DNA of 64,000 bases from Vibrio cortegadensis (GCF_024347395.1 NZ_AP025472.1:2356001-2420000); one strand, 5' to 3'. Shown: positions 54,005 to 62,635, counted from the stretch's first letter. A program made the numbers and translations. The notes: generated from the sequence alone by a model not told the origin.

Positions 54005-55681
54005 TTGAACAACTTGAAAACTCTAGATGACATCGAACTCATCAAGGACTTCGATGAAGTGATGGGACAGGAATATGAACGAGCGAAATGTCTTTATAAA
54101 TCTGCACCAATCCAAACACTGATTATCCTCCGCTCACTGGCAACAAGTATAACTACCTTGATGTTATCCGAGGTTGGTGAAGAGAAACGCGATTCTGATC
54201 TATATGATCTAGTAGAGAAACTCCATTCAACAAAACTTATAAACAAAGATATAATTAAATACCTACATCAAATCCGCTTAGAAGGAAACAAAGCTGCCCA
54301 CCCAGAGCAATTCTCATTAAAAGAAACGGATTTCAGAGAGTTAGCTAGAAATACGCTATTAGTGTTATGTGATACTGTCGATCTTATACGAACCTCATTT
54401 CAAGGGCTTCAGCCTACTCAATACGAATTTATCGAGTCTAATGAAACCGAATTAGAGAATTTAACCTACAAAGCTTTGTTCAAAAATGATTCGCAAGCGA
54501 AGTATGATGTTGCGATAGCTTTAATACAACAGCGTAATCAGAGGTGGGAACAGACATTCAACAATACAACTAACCAAAGCTATGTCTATTTTTCTGAAGA
54601 AGATGGTGATGAACTAAGAAATGCCCTGCATTTCTTGGAGTCTACCTCGAACTGGGCACATTCTGATAGTCGGTTCACTCTTGGGCTCACATATATTAAA
54701 GGGTTAGGATGTGAAGTTAATATGCACAAAGGTATTAGCCACCTAAGCTTCGCGGCATACTCGGATCACGATGAAGCCAAAGCATATTATGGTTATTTTC
54801 TACTTGAACTAGATGACAAAGATGAGGAAGATATCCGAGAAGCGCTGAGGTTTTTAGATGAATCAGCTCAAAAACGCCACCCTTTAGCTTTGAATACCCT
54901 AAGTAAAGTCTATGCCGATGGAAAGCTCGTCAAGAAAGATCTTTTACGATCAATGGAGCTACTAACAGAAGCGGCAAATTCAGGTTACCCAGAATCACAA
55001 TATAAATTAGCTGAATTTTATCTTAGAGAAGGTGAGTTCGATAACTATTGGGTATATATTGAACAGTCACTGTCAAATGGTTATGTACCAGCATTGCTTA
55101 GCGCGGGAAGAACTTTAGTCCGTCAACCACATAACAAAGAACAACTAGTTGAAGCTCTTTCATGTTACAGCAGATATGTTGAAATAAGTAATGATCCAGT
55201 TGCTAGATATGAGTTCGGATTACTAATTCTCAAACATGCCGGAGAAAATCCGATTGAAATCAAGAAAGGTCTTGGGGAGTTTATAGCTAGCTATCGGAGC
55301 TCAGATTGTCCCATCAAAATCAGAAAAGAAATAGAAAACCTTACTCCAAAGCACTTAAGGGCTCTAGATCGGTTATTTGCAAAAATGTCTCTTACCAAGA
55401 AGGAAGAAGATGATTGGACGGCTTTCTATTGCAATTTTGATTCTAAAGGATGCCCTTTTGATTCTCAGAAAAGCATGCTTGACTCTATTTCAGCTTTATC
55501 CAATAGCCTACAAACCTCTTCAGCTCAAGATATAAAAAACAATGTAAAGTCAAGATTTTACATGCCAAGTAGAGTTAATACGTCTTCAACTAGAAACCTT
55601 ACACATCAGAAAATAGGACGAAACGACGTGTGTCCCCTATGCAACTCGGGAAAGAAATATAAGCATTGTTGTGACAGGTAG
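54005..55681 (+). CDS. DUF4145-like / Sel1-repeat / SEC-C protein
   Basis: 558 residues. The N-terminal 130 resemble DUF4145 (APIQTLIILRSLATSITTLML ... HQIRLEGNKAAHP). The middle holds Sel1-type helical repeats (for example SRFTLGLTYIKGLGC, ALNTLSKVYADGKLV, SQYKLAEFYLREGE). The C-terminus is a SEC-C zinc motif, RNDVCPLCNSGKKYKHCC. The start is uncertain: AGAGGA is followed by TTG at 54005 (too close) and TTG at 54014 (ten bases). It probably partners the KAP NTPase. Confidence 0.8.
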   Translation: MNNLKTLDDIELIKDFDEVMGQEYERAKCLYKSAPIQTLIILRSLATSITTLMLSEVGEEKRDSDLYDLVEKLHSTKLINKDIIKYLHQIRLEGNKAAHPEQFSLKETDFRELARNTLLVLCDTVDLIRTSFQGLQPTQYEFIESNETELENLTYKALFKNDSQAKYDVAIALIQQRNQRWEQTFNNTTNQSYVYFSEEDGDELRNALHFLESTSNWAHSDSRFTLGLTYIKGLGCEVNMHKGISHLSFAAYSDHDEAKAYYGYFLLELDDKDEEDIREALRFLDESAQKRHPLALNTLSKVYADGKLVKKDLLRSMELLTEAANSGYPESQYKLAEFYLREGEFDNYWVYIEQSLSNGYVPALLSAGRTLVRQPHNKEQLVEALSCYSRYVEISNDPVARYEFGLLILKHAGENPIEIKKGLGEFIASYRSSDCPIKIRKEIENLTPKHLRALDRLFAKMSLTKKEEDDWTAFYCNFDSKGCPFDSQKSMLDSISALSNSLQTSSAQDIKNNVKSRFYMPSRVNTSSTRNLTHQKIGRNDVCPLCNSGKKYKHCCDR

Positions 55682-55720
55682 TTCTCCAATTACATTCTCC
55701 CCGCTCCTATTTGGTAATAA

Positions 55721-55774
55721 ATTGGGACAGAAGTCATTTAGAATTATCACTCAATCTCGCTTTTGTCCCAAAAA
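55721..55774. repeat. CTAAGTCGCTTYTGTCCC motif, inverted pair (copies 2 and 3)
   Basis: TTGGGACAGAAGTCATTTAG (55722-55741) is the reverse complement form, and CTCGCTTTTGTCCCAAAA (55756-55773) the forward form. Together they can fold as a hairpin after the Sel1 gene. Confidence 0.8.
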
Positions 55775-55833
55775 GTGACAAATGGTACGCTTAGCGTTGA
55801 TGCTACTTCTAGTGATGTAATACATAAAGTTAA

Positions 55834-56442
55834 ATGGAAATGATAGAACAACACAATAAATATAGCTGGCACAATATCCAGCATTTAGCAGAAGAATACT
55901 TCCAATTTTGGAGCACTAAAGAAGATCTTCGTTGGTGTCGCCAAGCGTGGGCTCATTTACATGAAGTAAACTTTTTCGATGAGCTTCCTTATCCAGAAAA
56001 TCACACATACAAAGCTATAGTTCCTTTCCTAGCATTAATTTATCAACATTTTTCTTTCGATGGAGCTTGGGATGAACATCCTCTTTTTACTAAATTAAGC
56101 AAAGAAAAACTGACGAAAATGCTTTGTACTCTCCCCTTAAATAGTGAAGAGTTATTCAATGATCTTGCCGAAGAGTTAAAAAGTCATCTAGACAGTTTGG
56201 CTCCCGAATTATGGCTGAGTTATGAAGAAGGCAGCGGGGAAAAAGTATATACTCAACGTTCACGAGCAAACAGGTACGAATTCCTATTAAAATGTACCAA
56301 CGATCTCTACCTTTGCCCCAACTTTCATGATGTCTACCTTTCAATGTGTGGTTACAAAGGACGCTCTGGAAAGCTAAGTTTCGCTGCTATCTCTGAAATA
56401 TTTAATCTAGAAGGGCTTATCGTTCCACTTCAACCAGACTAG
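55834..56442 (+). CDS. unknown protein, 202 residues
   Basis: Acidic, with many Trp, Tyr and Phe residues (YSWHNIQHLAEEYFQFWS), no membrane segment or motif that I recognise. It stands alone between copies of the repeated motif. A weak fifth copy (CCTCGCTTTTTCCC) follows at about 56467. Confidence 0.6.
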   Translation: MEMIEQHNKYSWHNIQHLAEEYFQFWSTKEDLRWCRQAWAHLHEVNFFDELPYPENHTYKAIVPFLALIYQHFSFDGAWDEHPLFTKLSKEKLTKMLCTLPLNSEELFNDLAEELKSHLDSLAPELWLSYEEGSGEKVYTQRSRANRYEFLLKCTNDLYLCPNFHDVYLSMCGYKGRSGKLSFAAISEIFNLEGLIVPLQPD

Positions 56443-56589
56443 CCTAAATCAGGTCACTTAAATCTACCTCGCTTTTTCCCTATAGGCCGCTAGTTGGTGT
56501 AACAACTTAGTGTCTAGCCATTTGGGGATTACAGACATTCAATCAACACTCACTACAATAAACTTCAATGAGGTACTTTTACAAAAGAT

Positions 56590-57021
56590 ATGAAAAAATT
56601 AATGAACAAAAATTCGGCAAGTTTAATTACCATTACAGTATGTCTAAGTGCGTCAGTAGACGCAAATGATTGGTTGGACTATTCAAGTAAATTACGAGAA
56701 AAAAGTCCCACTGAAATTTTGAGTATTGCTTCCAAGTGTTCGGCTTCCTTGCTTTACCTTACAAACACCGAAAACAGAGAACGTTATGGGAAATACATGA
56801 TTGAGTATGATAATGTTAGTGAAAATTTGGTAGAGCATGAACTTGCAATGGCACTTCATTATGTAGCAAATATTAATAGAATAGGAGGTATTCCATTCGT
56901 AATTGATGTAGAAACAGCGTACCGTTCTTTAGAATCGATGAATCAAGGTTATAGTATCGCAGTTCAAATGGTTAAGTACCACCACTGCAAAAAGTATCCG
57001 ATATTTATAAAAAACCTTTAA
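56590..57021 (+). CDS. small secreted or periplasmic protein, unknown
   Basis: 143 residues. Basic start MKKLMNKN, hydrophobic ASLITITVCLSASV and an ADA/N-type cut near residue 24 look like a Sec signal peptide. The mature part has two cysteines (SKCSAS and HHCKK) that could form a disulfide. No family recognised. Confidence 0.6.
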   Translation: MKKLMNKNSASLITITVCLSASVDANDWLDYSSKLREKSPTEILSIASKCSASLLYLTNTENRERYGKYMIEYDNVSENLVEHELAMALHYVANINRIGGIPFVIDVETAYRSLESMNQGYSIAVQMVKYHHCKKYPIFIKNL

Positions 57022-57213
57022 TTAAAATTAGTTGTCTTCGGCATTTGAAATTTAAGTACTAGTTATAATCTGGCGGAATTTTGTTTGTTGAGTTAGTTCC
57101 CTCTTGTACTGTATTAGATCGTGTTGAAGCCAATATTTGATGAAGAAAAACGTTTTAGATTAATAAACTTAAGGCGTTTATCTGAAGAACATTAGAAAGG
57201 GGCATGAATAACT

Positions 57214-58182
57214 TTAGTTCGGTAATTTAGAACGCAACTCAACTTCTGACAATTCACCATATTTATCTAAAGTCGCCATCAACTCATCAGAGAGAGGCAA
57301 ATCATATCCCACACGAGGACTCTCAACATATCTATCGTATCGATCTCGAAACCCTCTTAATGAGTTTGCTGAGCATCCTATTAGATCCGCCAAGCTTTGA
57401 ATTGCTCCAGTTTGGTTCCCAAAACCTAAAAGATTAAAGTGACCAAATTTTGCCAAATAAAGCGCCGAGACTAATAGGTCTTTCCTATTAATTTCAGGTG
57501 TAGGCACGGTCAGACGCAAAGCATCTTTCTTAGGCACGCATACTTCTGGGTGATTTCTTTGTTGTTGAAGATTGAGGAAAGGTTCTATTAGTTGCCAACT
57601 ACGCAAAAACAATTCAGATGTATCTGCTACACCGTTACCCAATGACAGTAGTGGTTCCACCAATTCCGATTTAAAGTCGGATTTTGTGAGAATTATTTCA
57701 AAGTTAATCTTTTTATCGTTAGCTGAAATTTCTTGAAGTTTATCCTTCACTCCCTCAAGTTCAGAACAAGTGCTCGGATTAGTAAATGGTGAAACAAAAT
57801 AGATAGAAGATGCATGCTCAGGGAAGTAGCGCTTCGCAATTAATGCTGATCTAACTAGCTTTTTATAGACCCTCATTGCCGTTGTTACTTTATCGCCGTA
57901 ATTCAGCCCACCAAGGTGAAAAGCTACATCTATGAAATATAGTCGGTTATCGTAAAATGAAAGTCCCAGTACATCGACCTCTGCTTGACGCAACAATTGC
58001 TCGTAACTGTTTTTACCAAACGCCTCCGGCCAAAGTTCTTGAGCTGTATCGAATAGTTCAGTTATTCCATCAGACTTTGGCAACCATTCGGGAGATGGTT
58101 TCCAGTTTAACTCAGCAAATTCACAGCCACGAACATGCCTTAACCAAGAGCGCAAAAGAGATTCTGCTATTTCAATCTTCAC
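57214..58182 (-). CDS. unknown protein with a nuclease-like core (possible PD-(D/E)XK variant)
   Basis: 322 residues. EVDVLGLSFYDNRLYFIDVAFH near residues 67-90 has the strand-acid-strand-acid layout of restriction-type nucleases, but the usual lysine is missing (DVA for ExK). The C-terminal half is helical. It is on the opposite strand to the KAP genes. No firm family. Confidence 0.55.
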   Translation of the reverse strand: MKIEIAESLLRSWLRHVRGCEFAELNWKPSPEWLPKSDGITELFDTAQELWPEAFGKNSYEQLLRQAEVDVLGLSFYDNRLYFIDVAFHLGGLNYGDKVTTAMRVYKKLVRSALIAKRYFPEHASSIYFVSPFTNPSTCSELEGVKDKLQEISANDKKINFEIILTKSDFKSELVEPLLSLGNGVADTSELFLRSWQLIEPFLNLQQQRNHPEVCVPKKDALRLTVPTPEINRKDLLVSALYLAKFGHFNLLGFGNQTGAIQSLADLIGCSANSLRGFRDRYDRYVESPRVGYDLPLSDELMATLDKYGELSEVELRSKLPN

Positions 58183-58309
58183 AATACTTACTTCCCTCTA
58201 ACTCACCTGCTTACTGATAATCTTCATACAGGAGTATAGCAAGCCTCAATGGGCTTCTTTGAACTCCCAAAGCCGCCAACCAAGAAAACTGAGGTATCAC
58301 GTAGCCTGC

Positions 58310-58951
58310 TCATTTTGTTGTCAAAGCCAGCTCTTCTAGGAGTTTGGTGTACTCATCAGCGTGACCGCCTTTGAAGTTTGCCATTGTCGGTTTAGTAAGA
58401 ACTCCCCGAGACCCTGTAATGTGACTTTTTATTACTTTCTTTGGCCTTTCACTCCAAGTTAGATTGAAGGCAGCTAACTTAGGAAAGAAATACATTTCTG
58501 AGTATTCTGGTATATTGTCATGAATCCACCAAGCTAATGCTTGCCAGTGGTTGGTCCGTTCGTAGTATGGGATAAACGAGTTCACTACGATACAAGCGGT
58601 AGCCCCTAAACAACCATCTTTATCCCGGTAATCCCAGATATGCTTTCCATAGTTCCTATCATTACTGGCACAATTGTATTGGTTGCCATTTTCCGCCCCC
58701 TTAGCATTAACTAAAGGGGAGCGATAACCAGAGCGTATCGAAACACGCCCAAATACTCTTTCAATAGGCTCAAGTAATTGAGAACATAAGTGCGTTCCTG
58801 CTTTAATTGCAACACCTGGATGGTCGGGTATGTTTGGGATGCTCTCTATCTGAGAAATTTCAGAATATAAAAAGTCTCGCATAAAGTAGTTTTTTGAAAG
58901 TTGAACCCGCCCCAGATCTTCTAGCTTTTTGACTGACGTTGGTGATTTCAT
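58310..58951 (-). CDS. peptidase M15-like (D-Ala-D-Ala carboxypeptidase fold) protein
   Basis: 213 residues. RVSIRSGYRSPLVNAKGAENG resembles the substrate loop of M15/VanY peptidases, and KHIWDYRDKDGCLGATACIVV lies where the SxHxxGxAxD zinc motif would be, though only a His-x-x-Asp is kept. It may be a degenerate or non-catalytic member. No signal peptide, so it would act in the cytoplasm. The 342-bp gap after it (58952-59293) holds one motif copy and no gene that I can see. Confidence 0.55.
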   Translation of the reverse strand: MKSPTSVKKLEDLGRVQLSKNYFMRDFLYSEISQIESIPNIPDHPGVAIKAGTHLCSQLLEPIERVFGRVSIRSGYRSPLVNAKGAENGNQYNCASNDRNYGKHIWDYRDKDGCLGATACIVVNSFIPYYERTNHWQALAWWIHDNIPEYSEMYFFPKLAAFNLTWSERPKKVIKSHITGSRGVLTKPTMANFKGGHADEYTKLLEELALTTK

Positions 58952-59041
58952 TACTGCCCCCCTAAAAATCTGAGTTTAGACTCATACAAAGGCAAAGACC
59001 AATATAAGATTAGGCTTTATCCAAGCCGTGGGGGTAGGCTT

Positions 59042-59063
59042 TCTAAGTCGCTTCTGTCCCAAA
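59042..59063 (+). repeat. CTAAGTCGCTTYTGTCCC motif, copy 4
   Basis: TCTAAGTCGCTTCTGTCCCA, again preceded by TAGGCTT, in the gap between two minus-strand genes. Confidence 0.8.
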
Positions 59064-59293
59064 GCTAGGTAATCACATTCCTAAATTTGGCGTCAGAACA
59101 CGCCTCAGGGCAAACCTTGTTAGCAATTTATCAAGATTAGCCACCGACGGATTACTTTTAGGATTGAAAAGTCACTTCGTAAGGTGTCCAAAATCAACAA
59201 CACAGATCGGGTATTTAAGCCCCTATAACTTTGAACAACAAAATATCATTTAACTCATTGTCCAGTCCTGCTGGAGGAAATCAGTTATATAAT

Positions 59294-59521
59294 TTACTTT
59301 TTCTGCTGCTTTGTCTCTTGACGTACTAAATCAAAGCCATGCTCAATCCCACTCTTAAATTCCCTTTCAAAAGATTCAGCTGTACCAACTAGCTTTGCAA
59401 CTACAATCCCGATTTCATTAGATAGATCACATAACTCCAAATCCCGTATCGGTAGTGATTCCACCTCCGACGATAGAATTCTTAGAAATTCATCAAAATT
59501 CACTACTGGTTCTGTATTCAT
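59294..59521 (-). CDS. small acidic protein, unknown
   Basis: About 75 residues, starting MNTEPVVNFDEFLRILSSEV and ending with a basic KQQKK tail. ATG 59521 follows GAGAA. The frame opens four codons earlier. No motif recognised. It could be a small regulator or antitoxin-like protein, but there is no toxin-like partner beside it. Confidence 0.5.
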   Translation of the reverse strand: MNTEPVVNFDEFLRILSSEVESLPIRDLELCDLSNEIGIVVAKLVGTAESFEREFKSGIEHGFDLVRQETKQQKK

Positions 59522-59642
59522 GGTAATTCTCACGTCTGTAATCTTGTTAGTAGCTTACATGCTGGAGGATAGCTTGAGCAAATGATGACTTAATGAAGAA
59601 GCATTCAATGAAGTGTGAAATTGAAATGTGGCACTAACGTTT

Positions 59643-59670
59643 CTTCTAAGTCGCTTTTTGTCCCAAAAGC
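59643..59670 (+). repeat. CTAAGTCGCTTTTTGTCCC motif, copy 5
   Basis: CTTCTAAGTCGCTTTTTGTC followed by CCAAAAGC, with one extra T in the T-run. Confidence 0.8.
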
Positions 59671-59775
59671 AACTTACCCAACATAAAAATAACTCTATCG
59701 AAATAACTCAAAACTATCACATCAATATAATGGGCTATGATTTGACAGTTCAATTTCACACATAAAATATCGACA

Positions 59776-60084
59776 TTAGTTATTCTCTGCACTGCTGGTG
59801 GCTGACCACCAGCAGCTTTGATAATTACTTTTATTTAGGTGAAGGCTTCCAATTACAAATTTTTGAAAAAACCTTTCAAGCTTCCTCATTTCTTTATGTA
59901 ACCACTCTAGTAGTTTCTCTTCCTTTGATAACGCCAACGAGAGAACTATGGGTATGTCATTAACGTTACCTACTGGATGATATATGAGGAAATTTTGTAG
60001 GAAGATGTACGCTATCGTATCGGTACGAGCAAATATTAAAATGACTTTTCCGGGGGACGTGGCTGGTGGGGTAATGACAAAAAG
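59776..60084 (-). pseudogene. possible gene remnant without a start codon
   Basis: A 102-codon open frame with protein-like composition (GKVILIFARTDTIAYIFLQN ... KEEKLLEWLHKEMRKLERFF) runs between a TAG and a TAA but has no ATG, GTG or TTG until late. It may be the end of a decayed gene. A perfect 10-bp hairpin (CTGCTGGTGG/CCACCAGCAG, 59792-59815) lies inside its 3' end. The rest of 59522-60295 shows no gene. Confidence 0.35.
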
Positions 60085-60295
60085 CTACAGATGCAGATGA
60101 AATAGCCTTTCTGTTTAATTTGACAAACCGTGGTATGAACATTAAGTTCATACAAGGCTCTGGGAGAGTCTGTCGACCATCGCTAAAGACAAGCTATATG
60201 CATCCCTTCAAATAACATCTAATTTTTGTATCTAGCCTTTGTGCTTTTTCATTACCTCTTGCGATGGTGTGGTTTTCTAATATGAGAGAAAACAA

Positions 60296-60964
60296 ATGCA
60301 AGTAAATGGATACTTACAACCAATATCCCCCTTTATCCAAGAGCCAGCAACTAAACAAGAGTTCAACCGACTTCTCGACAGTTGCTCTAAAACGCTATTT
60401 CAAAATTCAAACCACAATTACATAGATGCAGAGCTATATAAGCTACAAAATAGAAAATACTCATCTTTAACTGTGTATCAAAAAGTACTAATAGAGTCAT
60501 TATTACGTTCAAATGACCAAGTTGATTTCCGACCAGAGGTTTTACAAACAGATCTTGTCAGTCAGCTTCAACAAGCAAAGAGAGCCCGACTAGATTACTT
60601 TCAAATTCACGCCTTTCGACTAAACCTATCAATTTTCTTTCAAATTTTTAAAGGCAACCTCTTCATATATGATATTGCAGATACTTCAGAGAAAGGGCTG
60701 AAATCCATATCAGAGGTATATAATATTAAAGCGTTAGATTCTCTAGTCATGCGTAGACAACTGAATTGCGCTCAACTAATTAGAGCAGACAAATTTGATA
60801 GCAAACTTAATCAACTCGTAAAGCATATTTGGAAGGCTGGGTTTACCTTTTTTCACTTCTCATTCAGCGATGAATCAATGAATAACTTAAGCCAAAAACT
60901 GATGGAGCACCCAGACTATGTTGATCGAGATCCCATGTTTGGAATCTGCTTTGAAAAGCAGTAA
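60296..60964 (+). CDS. unknown protein at the right end of the island
   Basis: 222 residues, charged and helical with no recognised motif, Leu- and Phe-rich middle (YFQIHAFRLNLSIFFQIFKGNLF). It is the last gene before the right arm repeats. The AT-rich composition suggests acquired DNA. Confidence 0.65.
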   Translation: MQVNGYLQPISPFIQEPATKQEFNRLLDSCSKTLFQNSNHNYIDAELYKLQNRKYSSLTVYQKVLIESLLRSNDQVDFRPEVLQTDLVSQLQQAKRARLDYFQIHAFRLNLSIFFQIFKGNLFIYDIADTSEKGLKSISEVYNIKALDSLVMRRQLNCAQLIRADKFDSKLNQLVKHIWKAGFTFFHFSFSDESMNNLSQKLMEHPDYVDRDPMFGICFEKQ

Positions 60965-60972
60965 TAAGCGAT

Positions 60973-60996
60973 TTTAGTACCAAGATAAGTACCAAG
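60973..60996. repeat. right arm-type repeats of the island
   Basis: TTTAGTACCAAG (60973-60984) and AAGTACCAAG (60987-60996), same motif as the cluster before the integrase at 36861-36931. Confidence 0.75.
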
Positions 60997-61056
60997 AATA
61001 AAACTCAAACCAAACAAAAGGACTATTAAACAAATAGTTAAATAACAAATTCAGAT

Positions 61057-61073
61057 GCCGCCAGCCCACCAAA
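61057..61073. mobile_element. right attachment site (attR) and junction with a second element
   Basis: GCCGCCAGCCCACCAAA resembles the end of ssrA. A terminator and a second integrase follow, so the next element is joined here in tandem. Confidence 0.7.
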
Positions 61074-61080
61074 CGTTTGG

Positions 61081-61106
61081 AAAAGGTCACCTTCGGGTGG
61101 CCTTTT
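61081..61106 (+). terminator. terminator at the start of the second element
   Basis: AAAAGGTCACC/GGGTGGCCTTTTTT with a three-base loop and one G-T pair. Probably the terminator used by ssrA when this element alone was present. Confidence 0.85.
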
Positions 61107-61258
61107 TTGTATCCAAAAAGCCAAAACACTCCATATTAAACAACTACTTAGTTACTAGTCTTTTCTCAAGGCGTCTCATATTGTCTCAGAACTTCTCACA
61201 TTTTTTGTACCCAATTTATTACCCTATACTGAACTCCATAAACTCATTGGGTAAGAAT

Positions 61259-62005
61259 ATGGAGTCGAGAATGTCTAGGTCTACAACGCAGCTAACAGAT
61301 AAAGAAGTCCGGAATGCCAAGCTAAAAGATGGTGAGTATATACTGTCTGATGGAGATGGCTTGCAGCTTCGAGTTCTTAAAAATGGAACCAAGTCATGGA
61401 GACTCGTATACAAAAATCCAGAAACAAGAAAATCAGCAAGTTTAAGCCTTGGCACATACCCTTCATTATCAATAGCCAATGCTAGAAAGCTAACTAGAGA
61501 GCAACGAGAATTAATTGCACAAGGCATTGATCCAAAAGCTCATAAACTGAAGATACAGAGCGAATACATAGCGATAAACCAGAATTCTTTACTTAATGTC
61601 AGCAGAGAATGGTTTGATATTAAAAAAACAGAAATTACACATGACTATGCCAACGATATCTGGCGTTCATTGGAGCTCCATGTTTTTCCTTACTTAAAAA
61701 ACCATCCCGTCTCAACGTTAACGGCTCCAACTGTAATAGATGTACTCAAACCACTTGAAGCAAAAGGTTCATTGGAGACTTTAAAAAGAGTTTCCCAGCG
61801 TTTGAATGAGATCATGACGTTTTCAGTCAATTGTGGTAAAGCTCAATCCAACCCACTCCAAGGAATAAAATCAGCATTTAAGAAGCCTAAGAAAGAAAAC
61901 ATGAAGTCTCTGAAACCAGAAGAACTTCCAGATTTGATGAACGCTATTGCAAACGCAAGTATAAAACGAACAACTAGATGTTTAATTGAGTTTCAGCTAC
62001 ACAAT
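61259..62005 (+). pseudogene. truncated P4-type integrase of the second element
   Basis: The first about 248 residues match the layout of the integrase at 36949 (ILSDGDGLQLRVLKNGTKSWRLVYKNPETR; RTTRCLIEFQLH) but end exactly where the catalytic Arg segment should follow, at the IS junction near 62003. All catalytic residues are therefore missing. ATG 61259 is the likely start. The reading frame is open to 61055 upstream, but that part overlaps attR and is not coding. Confidence 0.9.
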
Positions 62006-62205
62006 CAAAGACTTCACGAACTTTGCTATCAAGCTGCTTTCGGTTTTCGTTGCGTTGGGTGACTTTATGCCGATTATCAACCCAATAATAAAACCCACTT
62101 CGAGAAACCCCAAACACCTTAGCCATACGGACAATCCTATACTGCATCAGGTGTTCGAGCATAAACTCATAGCAATCTACTTTAGATTTTTCGCGAAGTA
62201 GGTGG
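62004..62205 (-). pseudogene. IS3-family transposase OrfB, N-terminal fragment
   Basis: Begins REKSKVDCYEFMLEHLMQYRIVRMAKVFGVSRSGFYYW in the -1 frame relative to orfA and is lost after VREVFD. The DDE catalytic core is absent. Confidence 0.88.
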
Positions 62206-62461
62206 CGGCCTTTTTTACGATATCTAGCTCTTCAGCTTGCTCAGCCAATAACCGTTTGAGTTTGGCATTTTCAGTGGCGAGCTCCCTTTCTCTATCGCTG
62301 ATTTTCGCATCTATTTTGACGGCTTTACGCCACCCATAAATTTGAGATTCATACAACGATAGCTGTCGTGCGGCAGCAGCGACACCGACTTTTTCTGCTA
62401 ACTTAAGTGCTTCGGCTTTAAATTCAGGAGCATGTTTGATTCGTGTTTTCTTAGTTGTCAT
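62177..62461 (-). CDS. IS3-family transposase OrfA
   Basis: 94 residues. MTTKKTRIKHAPEFKAEALKLAEKVGVAAAARQL is a helix-turn-helix of the InsE/orfA type. The end ELDIVKKAATYFAKNLK includes the leucine-zipper region and the usual frameshift site. Probably not mobile without OrfB. Confidence 0.92.
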   Translation of the reverse strand: MTTKKTRIKHAPEFKAEALKLAEKVGVAAAARQLSLYESQIYGWRKAVKIDAKISDRERELATENAKLKRLLAEQAEELDIVKKAATYFAKNLK

Positions 62462-62494
62462 TGTTCACCTCGTTAGTGATTGTACTCACTTAAC

Positions 62495-62635
62495 TCAGTG
62501 TCCAAAACTTCTGGTGCGGATCATTTGCTCTGGATTCACAGGACTAGACAGTAACTCATTTCGTCTTTTCTCAAGCTGAGATAGCTCGGATTTCAACTGT
62601 TCAATTCTTTGATTTACTGACTCAATCTCATCCAT
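62495..62635 (-). pseudogene. 5' end of a coiled-coil protein gene cut by the IS
   Basis: 46 codons. MDEIESVNQRIEQLKSELSQ and the following residues form an amphipathic coiled coil, then run into IS sequence (MIRTRSFGH) and stop. GGTGA precedes the ATG at eight bases. The coiled-coil start is like that of several large defence proteins, but the rest is gone, so identity is open. Confidence 0.7.

Larger units (their letters stand above)
36752..61073. mobile_element. ssrA-integrated satellite-like island of about 24.3 kb with defence cargo
   Basis: Bounded by the ssrA 3' end and a similar 17-bp sequence, with matching arm repeats inside both ends and an integrase at the left. Contents: AlpA regulators, Gp2-like protein, terminase, type I restriction operon, KAP/Sel1 module and unknown genes. 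It has no capsid, tail or conjugation genes. Confidence 0.8.
62004..62523 (-). mobile_element. partial IS3-family insertion sequence
   Basis: The end at 62518-62523 reads TGATCC on the minus strand (TGATCCGCACCAGAAGTTTT). It carries a full orfA and the first about 60 codons of orfB, and stops inside orfB at the integrase junction, with no second inverted end. The missing part suggests a deletion from within the IS into the integrase. Confidence 0.85.

Noticed and set aside
59966..60151. 61-codon minus-strand open frame
   Set aside because: Low-quality composition and no ribosome-binding site. A competing frame on the same strand looks more protein-like, and neither is clearly a gene.
37500..61000. 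Complete prophage
   Set aside because: No portal, capsid, tail, lysis or repressor genes are present. Only integration, AlpA and terminase functions are recognised.
61055..61258. N-terminal extension of the second integrase
   Set aside because: It covers the attachment site and a terminator, and homology to the first integrase begins only after 61259.
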